Shown here piece after piece: positions 58,759 through 64,000 of a DNA stretch of 64,000 nt. Every line of letters starts with the position of its first letter. Position 1 is the stretch's first letter. The stretch comes from Sphingomonadales bacterium (GTDB lineage: Bacteria > Pseudomonadota > Alphaproteobacteria > Sphingomonadales > Sphingomonadaceae), in the NCBI GenBank assembly GCA_016704425.1, contig JADJAC010000011.1, positions 992,001 through 1,056,000 on the forward strand, given 5' to 3'. The position numbers and the translations under genes are program-made. The notes under the pieces are model-generated. The model was not told where the DNA came from, ran no database searches, and saw nothing but the letters and a program-made list of their open reading frames with translations.

Positions 58759-61065
58759 CTAAACCCGCAGCCGCTCGATCGCCTGCGCCAGTGCGACATA
58801 GAGTTTGCCGGTGTCCGACGAGAGCAATGTCACACTCAACGGTGTGCCGTCCCGGGTCGCGAGAATGTTGCGGAGCATCGCTTCGAAATCATGAATGTAG
58901 CGATTCACTTGCTCGCGGAACTCGGGCTCATTCTCGTAATGACGCGCGACCTCACGAACTTCACCTGCACTGAGCAGCTTGACCGCACGGCGCGTGAAGA
59001 TGCCCCGGTCCCCGCGCAGATAGGCTGCCCAAGCAGTATCGGTCACTTCGTTTGAAAGGATCTTGTTCACGTCGATTGCAGTGGAATTGAGCGACTCGAT
59101 CAGCAGCGCGACCCGGCGCGCAAAATTGGCCTGGTCGCTTTGTTCCACCTGTTCTTTTGCTTCGCTGATCCGCGCCTCCAGCCCGGCGCTGGTCTCCGAT
59201 ATGGTCAGCATCTGCCGCATTAGCCGGTCAGTGGCCTTCTGCGCGGCGGAAACGGCCTTTTCAGTGGTACTGGCAATTTCGGCCATCTGGGCTTCGACTT
59301 GTGCGGTAAGGGCTTGTGCCAGTGCATCCTTGCTCATCGTGCCGAGTGCTTCAGCTGATTGCGGAATAATTTCGCCCAGCGCCGCCTTGGCCTGCTCGCT
59401 CGCTTGAATCGCCGTTTCATTGATATGGCGCAACGCCTCCGCAAGTTGCGGAGCGGCGCCCTGTGCCAGCCTTTCGGCATCGGCAGTGGCGGTTGCGATG
59501 CTCTCGCTCAGTTCTTCCGCGGTCTTGCGAGCGTCGGCGAGCTGCGTCTGGCTTGCTGTTGAAAGTCCATCCATTGCCTCCTTCTGCTCGGAAAGCATAG
59601 CGCCTGTTTCTGCAAGCCGCTCCAGCGCCGAGGTCGCGATCGCCGACAGTTCGGAAACGACTGGCGTAGCCGCCCGGATAGCCTCCATGCTTTCTGCGGC
59701 CCGTGCATCCAGCCTGGCATAAGCCTCGGGCAATGCTTCATCGATGCCCTGCGTTGCAGCATCAAGTGCCGCACTCAGAGCCTCCACCCTCTCAATCAAG
59801 GCGCCAGCGGTCGTACCGCCGTCGGACAGGGCATTCTTGAGGTCGTCAGTGTTATTGCTCAGTGTCTTGATCGCCGTGGCAAGCCTCTCGGTGCGCGTGA
59901 GGCCGCCGCTTTCCAGCAGGGCGAAGCGCTGCTCCACCGAGTCCAGATCGGTGTTGAGGCGCGTCACAAGCGACTGGCCTATATCGTCCTGAGCGGCAAA
60001 ACTCCTGGAAATTGCGTCGACCTGTTCGCCTATTTCCGCAACGCGGCGAGCCAATTGGTCCGAGGAGTCAGCGCCAGTCTGCGCAAGTGCCGCCTGGCTT
60101 TGGCTGACCAGTGCCATCATTGCCGCGCCATGAGCTTCCATACCTTGACGTGCGCTCTCAAGAGCTTCGGCCGCACGTCCAAGTGCTTCGTCAATGGCTC
60201 CCGTCATTTGCCCGGCCGCCTGTTCGAGCCTGCCCCCCGCGGCTTCACTCACGCCTTCCATTCGTGCAAGATGTTCAGCCAGCCTTTGCGCCGCGTTGCC
60301 GGCAATTTCGTCGGCTTCCCGACCACGGTTCGCAAGCTGGGACAGCTGTTCATCCAATACGCCCGCCTGTTCCTGCGCATAACGACCCGCCTCTTGCAGC
60401 GATGCGGTCATTTGGCGCGTCTGGACATTTGCCTTCGGCAAGTTGGCCAGAAGCACGGCAAGGTCTGCCCGTGCAGAAACCGCAGAGCCAGACAGTGATT
60501 GCGTATGGCGCGAAATCGTTTCGACTTCGCTCTCGACTGCCCTTGCAAGGCTGCCAAGCCGATTTGCAGCAAGATCGCCCATGCCTAACAGCATGTCGCC
60601 TTGTTCGGCCAATTCGGCCCTGCTGGCGTCCAATCGCGTCGAAACAAGTGCGAGCAGAGTCTCCAGCCGCGCAGCTTCACGCTGAATGGCATCGGAGGTT
60701 TTCTGAAAGCGACGTTCCTCGCCCCTCCCGGATCTCACCGCAATCAGCCACAATGCAGCAATCAGGGCAAGCGGCGCGCAGGCGGTGGCGATGAAATCAA
60801 GCCCCTCGCCAAACGTCGGCAATCGGTCCGGAACGGCGGAAAAGTGTTGATAACCAAGAGCAGTCAGCCAAAGGGCCGACAAAAACAACGCGGTCGAACC
60901 AGCCAACCGCCTTCGCCACAGGCCGCGAACCGGAGCGTCATAGTCGCCGGTTTCAGCCGCGAATTGCGGTTCGTTTTCGATAAGGGCCTCGTTCGGATCT
61001 TCGACCCGTTCCTCCCCCAGCTCCCGGTCGCGCCAAAGCCCGACGACAGAATTTCCTCCACTCAT
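58759..61065 (-). CDS. Large membrane-anchored coiled-coil protein of unknown function
   Basis: 768 residues from the ATG at 61065. An acidic N-terminal cytoplasmic part of about 50 residues is followed by two membrane helices (about 54-73, GSTALFLSALWLTALGYQHF, and 89-110), and then about 540 residues of heptad-like, Ala/Glu/Gln-rich sequence resembling the signalling part of methyl-accepting proteins but without their hairpin tip. The last 120 residues are globular and more conserved in type (AWAAYLRGDRGIFTRRAVKLL, ENEPEFREQVNRYIHDFEAM). It might be a polar organiser or envelope scaffold. Divergent from the Hpt gene; a start at 61128 is possible but its site is too close. Confidence 0.8.
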   Translation of the reverse strand: MSGGNSVVGLWRDRELGEERVEDPNEALIENEPQFAAETGDYDAPVRGLWRRRLAGSTALFLSALWLTALGYQHFSAVPDRLPTFGEGLDFIATACAPLALIAALWLIAVRSGRGEERRFQKTSDAIQREAARLETLLALVSTRLDASRAELAEQGDMLLGMGDLAANRLGSLARAVESEVETISRHTQSLSGSAVSARADLAVLLANLPKANVQTRQMTASLQEAGRYAQEQAGVLDEQLSQLANRGREADEIAGNAAQRLAEHLARMEGVSEAAGGRLEQAAGQMTGAIDEALGRAAEALESARQGMEAHGAAMMALVSQSQAALAQTGADSSDQLARRVAEIGEQVDAISRSFAAQDDIGQSLVTRLNTDLDSVEQRFALLESGGLTRTERLATAIKTLSNNTDDLKNALSDGGTTAGALIERVEALSAALDAATQGIDEALPEAYARLDARAAESMEAIRAATPVVSELSAIATSALERLAETGAMLSEQKEAMDGLSTASQTQLADARKTAEELSESIATATADAERLAQGAAPQLAEALRHINETAIQASEQAKAALGEIIPQSAEALGTMSKDALAQALTAQVEAQMAEIASTTEKAVSAAQKATDRLMRQMLTISETSAGLEARISEAKEQVEQSDQANFARRVALLIESLNSTAIDVNKILSNEVTDTAWAAYLRGDRGIFTRRAVKLLSAGEVREVARHYENEPEFREQVNRYIHDFEAMLRNILATRDGTPLSVTLLSSDTGKLYVALAQAIERLRV

Positions 61066-61147
61066 GTCCCGTTTCGTAACACGGAATTGAAAATACGCGA
61101 AACATTTCTGAAACGAGTCGTTAAGCATGACCCTTTAAGCACAGGGA

Positions 61148-61447
61148 ATGGCTTATGAAATTGGTGCCCTTGACGCTTCACTTGCGGCCGCGGTCGGGAA
61201 TGATCCGTCACTAGTCTTGGAACTGCGCGCCGCGCTGATTGACGGCGCGCGAAATTATAGCGATCTACTTGCCCGTTCGCGCTGCGATGCAAACTGGACG
61301 TCAGCTGCCCATCGTCTCAAAGGGCTCGCTGCGAGTTTCGGAGCCATTTCCTTGATTGAGGCGGCCGATCTGGCGCTGCAATCCGCACCGGGCGATCCCG
61401 TGGCTTTGCGAAGGGTCCGCCGGGCTGTCGATATCATAGCCGCCTGA
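61148..61447 (+). CDS. Stand-alone Hpt (histidine phosphotransfer) domain protein
   Basis: 99 residues forming one four-helix bundle. The phosphorylated histidine is H55 in SAAHRLKGLAASFGA, with the typical K58 and G59. It would pass phosphate between receiver domains. No receiver protein is encoded next to it; the following genes are a membrane nucleotidyltransferase-like protein and a degenerate histidine kinase. Ribosome site AGGGA is very close to the ATG at 61148. Confidence 0.85.
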   Translation: MAYEIGALDASLAAAVGNDPSLVLELRAALIDGARNYSDLLARSRCDANWTSAAHRLKGLAASFGAISLIEAADLALQSAPGDPVALRRVRRAVDIIAA

Positions 61448-61519
61448 CGGCCCCGGCTTTTCAAAGCGACACGAACGCCCTATCGCGCCTTTCGAATTTC
61501 TCCGCGGAAGGGCGCATCC

Positions 61520-62677
61520 TTGCCACTGGCTGGCCTGATACTGACCGATGACGACACACTCGCTCCCGAAGGCGAGGCGCGGACGCTCATGCCAGTGGCG
61601 GGTCAAGCGCTCATTGAATACCAGGTCCGCATCGCGCGGGCCTGCGGTGCGGCCCATATCGTTGTTCTGGTGGATCGCATTCCCGCACCCCTGGAAGATG
61701 CCTTTGAAAGGCTCAGGGCAGAGGGGATTGATTTCGAGATTGTCCGCAACGCGAGCCAGGCAGCAGACTGCATCCATCCTGACGAACAATTGCTGGTTAT
61801 CGGCGCAGGCGTGGTTGCCGCTCGCGGGATCGTCGAAGCCCTCTCCTTGCGAACGGTTCCGACCCTGCTCACGCTTCACGACGGCGACGGAATGAGCCAT
61901 TATGAGCGCATCGACGCCAATGATCGATGGGCTGGGCTTGCTGTTCTGAACGGGAAGATGCTTCGCGACACGGCAGCGATGCTTGGCGATTGGACACTTG
62001 GGCCGACCCTGCTGCGAATGGCATTGCAGGCAGGCGTGGAAAGGATGCCGTCGGACGGAATTGGGCTTGCGTTGGTCCGCAATGAGCAAGAGGCCAAGTC
62101 AGTCGCACACGAAATTGCGGAAGCGCGGGGATCCGGCGCGAGTGGTTTCTGGCAATCGCAAATTGTCGATCCTGTTGTCAGACGGTGCCTGCCGCAACTC
62201 CTGAACCCAAAGGTTTCGCTCGACATTGTCGCCTTGATGCCTGCGTCATTGATGGCAGCGGCCATGCTGGCGGGGGCACTGGGCTGGATTGCCGCCAGCT
62301 TCGCCCTGTTTCTGCTCGCGGGGTTTCCTCAGGCAGCTGCCAGAGTGCTTGCCGATATGGCAGCGCGGCCCGATCGCGTCCTGCGCTGGACTGCGGAAGC
62401 AAGATTGCCGCTATTGCTGGCCTTGCTGGCCTTTGCCGGCTGGGCACTTAATGTGCCAGGGCTCGGATGGGGGCCATTGGTGTTGGCGCTTTGGGCCGGG
62501 ATTGCGCTCATGCTCCAGCCGAGATCGCCTGCTCGTGAGGCCTGGATCGCAGATGCGGACCTCATTGCCGTTGAGGTCTTGATGTGCAGTTTGATTGGCC
62601 AGCCGGTGCTCGGCCTCATGATCGCCGTTGGGCACGCGGTCCTGTCGCAATTTTGGCTTGTGCGTCAGCAAAGCTGA
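61520..62677 (+). CDS. Degenerate nucleotidyltransferase fused to a membrane domain
   Basis: 385 residues from a TTG at 61520 with GGAAGGG upstream. Residues 1 to about 195 look like a nucleotidyltransferase fold: LAGLILTDDDTLAPEGEART where the glycine-rich loop should be, then LMPVAGQALIEYQV, which matches the product-site strand. The catalytic LxxGxGxRL loop is missing. Residues about 230-385 contain four to six hydrophobic helices (VALMPASLMAAAMLAGALGW; ARLPLLLALLAFAGWALNV; LVLALWAGIALML; LIAVEVLMCSLIGQPVLGLM). This resembles enzymes that fuse a nucleotidyltransferase to a CDP-alcohol phosphotransferase, but the DG-x2-AR motif of the latter is also absent. Function unknown. Confidence 0.75.
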   Translation: MPLAGLILTDDDTLAPEGEARTLMPVAGQALIEYQVRIARACGAAHIVVLVDRIPAPLEDAFERLRAEGIDFEIVRNASQAADCIHPDEQLLVIGAGVVAARGIVEALSLRTVPTLLTLHDGDGMSHYERIDANDRWAGLAVLNGKMLRDTAAMLGDWTLGPTLLRMALQAGVERMPSDGIGLALVRNEQEAKSVAHEIAEARGSGASGFWQSQIVDPVVRRCLPQLLNPKVSLDIVALMPASLMAAAMLAGALGWIAASFALFLLAGFPQAAARVLADMAARPDRVLRWTAEARLPLLLALLAFAGWALNVPGLGWGPLVLALWAGIALMLQPRSPAREAWIADADLIAVEVLMCSLIGQPVLGLMIAVGHAVLSQFWLVRQQS

Positions 62678-62696
62678 TTTAGCACCTCTTAACCAT
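62678..62696 (+). promoter_or_regulatory. CtrA-like box at the start of the histidine kinase gene
   Basis: TTTA-N7-TTAACCAT differs from the CtrA consensus TTAA-N7-TTAAC at one base and includes the half-site TTAACCAT. It overlaps the first possible ATG (62695), which argues that translation begins further down, at 62755. No binding is demonstrated. Confidence 0.4.
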
Positions 62697-62754
62697 GATT
62701 GATCTAGACTGTCTGAATGGCAGTGCACGCCCTTCGTTTGGCCCCCATTCTCCC

Positions 62755-64000
62755 ATGACGGAGAGTGAGGAGGTTGTCGTCAATGGCACGGTCGACCGGC
62801 AGGGACGGTTGATCGCGGCGGATCCGCGCCTACTCGCACTTCAGCTTGGTGCAGGCGGCGAGGAAGGCGGAATCCTGGCGGTGCCGCAGATCGCGGCGCT
62901 TGCTCGCTTGGCGCGTACTCTGGGCGTCCTCGTATCGCGTGGCGTGGTTGCTGCGGATGGCGCGCGCGACCTTGATCTGTGGGTCCGGGCGAAGCCGGAC
63001 GGGGAGCGGATCGAACTTGCCATCGCCGGATGGGAGGAATTGCCGGCCCCTCCGCCGGACACGACGCTCATGCAGAGCCGGGCAAGGGATTTTGCAAGGC
63101 TTGAAAGCGACGGCGACTGGGCCTGCGACGACCAACTCCGGCTGACCGACATCGAACCGGAACTGATATCGCTGTCTGGTGTGGATGCACTGGAGGCGCT
63201 GGGCCAGCCGTTGACCCGGTTTTTCAGACTTGTCGAGGATGAACACGGGGATCTGCCGCTCCTCGGTGCAGTTGCGGGACGCCACGGATTTGTCATGCAA
63301 TTGGCCGAATTGCGCAGCTTGCCCAATGCGCGGCTGTGGCTCCACGGCGAAGCAAAACTCACTGAAGATGGAACCTTCGCAGGTTTTTCGGGCGGATATC
63401 GATTGATCGAGCGATTGCTTGCGCCGTCCAGGCCAGATTTCGTTCCACGACCACCCGTCGACGAGGGCTTCTCCCAACGTCTCGAAGCCGCGCTGCGCGT
63501 GCCGTTGGCCCGAATCATCGACAATGCGGAGGCCATCACTGGCCAGGGTGAAGGCCCGTTGCGTCACGATTATGTCGACTATGCCGGAGACATTTCGGCA
63601 GCTGGCCGCCACCTTCTGGGCCTTGTGGATGATCTTGTTGACCTTCAGGCCGTCGAGCAACCGGGCTTCAGGATTGAAACGGAAGTCGTGGATCTCGCCG
63701 ACATTGCCCGTCGGGCTGCGGGATTGCTTGGGGTGCGGGCTGCCGATCGGGGCGTGCGCATCGACGTGCCGCCGCATGACGAAATTCTCGAAGCGCGCGG
63801 CGAGTTCCGCCGCGTGCTTCAAATTCTGGTCAATCTGATCGGCAACGCGGTGCGCTATTCGCCACAGGATTCAAGCGTGTGGCTGCGAACCGAACAGGAA
63901 GGCGATCTCGCGGCGATCATTGTCGCGGACCAGGGCAAGGGCATTGCGCTGGACGATCAGGCACGAATTTTCGACAAATTCGAACGGGTCGATCCGTCAG
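62755..64000 (+). CDS. PAS/histidine-kinase-like protein lacking the phospho-acceptor His (partial, 3' end outside window)
   Basis: 415 codons are in the window. A PAS-like region covers about 110-215 (ESDGDWACDDQLRLTDIEPE). The dimerisation helix reads SQRLEAALRVPLARIIDNAE, where a kinase normally has H-E-L-R-T-P-L; the His position is Ala 245. The ATP-binding domain is intact as far as seen: N-box LVNLIGNAVRYSP, G1 box VADQGKGIALDD and F-box IFDKFERVD. No membrane helix is present. It is probably an ATP-binding pseudokinase or phosphatase. An ATG at 62695 is also in frame, but a CtrA-like box overlaps it; neither start has a clear ribosome site. Confidence 0.82.
   Translation, partial: MTESEEVVVNGTVDRQGRLIAADPRLLALQLGAGGEEGGILAVPQIAALARLARTLGVLVSRGVVAADGARDLDLWVRAKPDGERIELAIAGWEELPAPPPDTTLMQSRARDFARLESDGDWACDDQLRLTDIEPELISLSGVDALEALGQPLTRFFRLVEDEHGDLPLLGAVAGRHGFVMQLAELRSLPNARLWLHGEAKLTEDGTFAGFSGGYRLIERLLAPSRPDFVPRPPVDEGFSQRLEAALRVPLARIIDNAEAITGQGEGPLRHDYVDYAGDISAAGRHLLGLVDDLVDLQAVEQPGFRIETEVVDLADIARRAAGLLGVRAADRGVRIDVPPHDEILEARGEFRRVLQILVNLIGNAVRYSPQDSSVWLRTEQEGDLAAIIVADQGKGIALDDQARIFDKFERVDPS

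Noticed and set aside
61116..61137. A CtrA site between the coiled-coil and Hpt genes
   Set aside because: The two TTAA words are 10 bases apart, which is not the CtrA spacing.
1..64000. Mobile elements, CRISPR arrays, tRNA or rRNA genes
   Set aside because: No transposase or integrase frames, no spaced repeat arrays and no recognisable RNA gene structures were seen on either strand.

Overview
The window is a stretch of bacterial chromosome from an alphaproteobacterium, almost certainly a member of the Sphingomonadales. Evidence for this includes split nuoC and nuoD, the order nuoN-birA-coaX-RNase J-DUF1467, a soluble-type transhydrogenase, an orphan class I PHA synthase, several Tat or Sec exported hypotheticals of sphingomonad type, and CtrA-like boxes. 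Coding density is very high. I see no tRNA, rRNA, CRISPR array, insertion sequence or prophage, so this is core chromosome rather than an island.

Left part (1-14500): a PhoD-type alkaline phosphatase (cut by the window edge), a small exported protein, a prolyl oligopeptidase and a PilZ protein. These are followed by a long minus-strand run: alaC, a Tat-type FAD oxidoreductase, a hotdog thioesterase, then proA-nadD-rsfS-rlmH joined by three identical TTGA stop/start overlaps. An EthA-like Baeyer-Villiger monooxygenase and the PHA synthase are divergent.

Middle part (14500-40200): an exported peroxiredoxin; the alpha operon rpsM-rpsK-rpoA, which ends in a strong hairpin without rplQ; small membrane and thioesterase genes; a DoxX-globin pair; sthA; a second PilZ protein; divergent MarR-like and AraC-like regulators; a DUF885 peptidase; a nitroreductase; a short GntR regulator and a PPP-type phosphatase; arsC; and two unrelated L,D-transpeptidases. 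Next come aroQ-accB-accC, a fused thiS-thiG, a three-gene ATP-grasp/alpha-E/transglutaminase operon, a small secreted-protein gene broken by an in-frame amber codon, efp, an inositol monophosphatase, a beta-propeller protein and a YbjN protein.

Right part (40400-58750): a complete 14-subunit complex I operon (nuoA to nuoN), mostly with overlapping stop and start codons, interrupted only by an extra exported-protein gene between nuoF and nuoG. birA, coaX, an RNase J and a DUF1467 membrane protein follow on the same strand.

The right end (58759-64000) is the least conventional part. It holds a 768-residue membrane-anchored coiled-coil protein, divergent from a stand-alone Hpt protein, a degenerate nucleotidyltransferase fused to a membrane domain, and a PAS/histidine-kinase-like protein whose phospho-acceptor histidine is missing and which has a CtrA-like box at its start. 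This looks like a signalling or envelope module worth examining. Start codons were chosen by Shine-Dalgarno sites, overlaps and family lengths. Residue numbers are hand counts.
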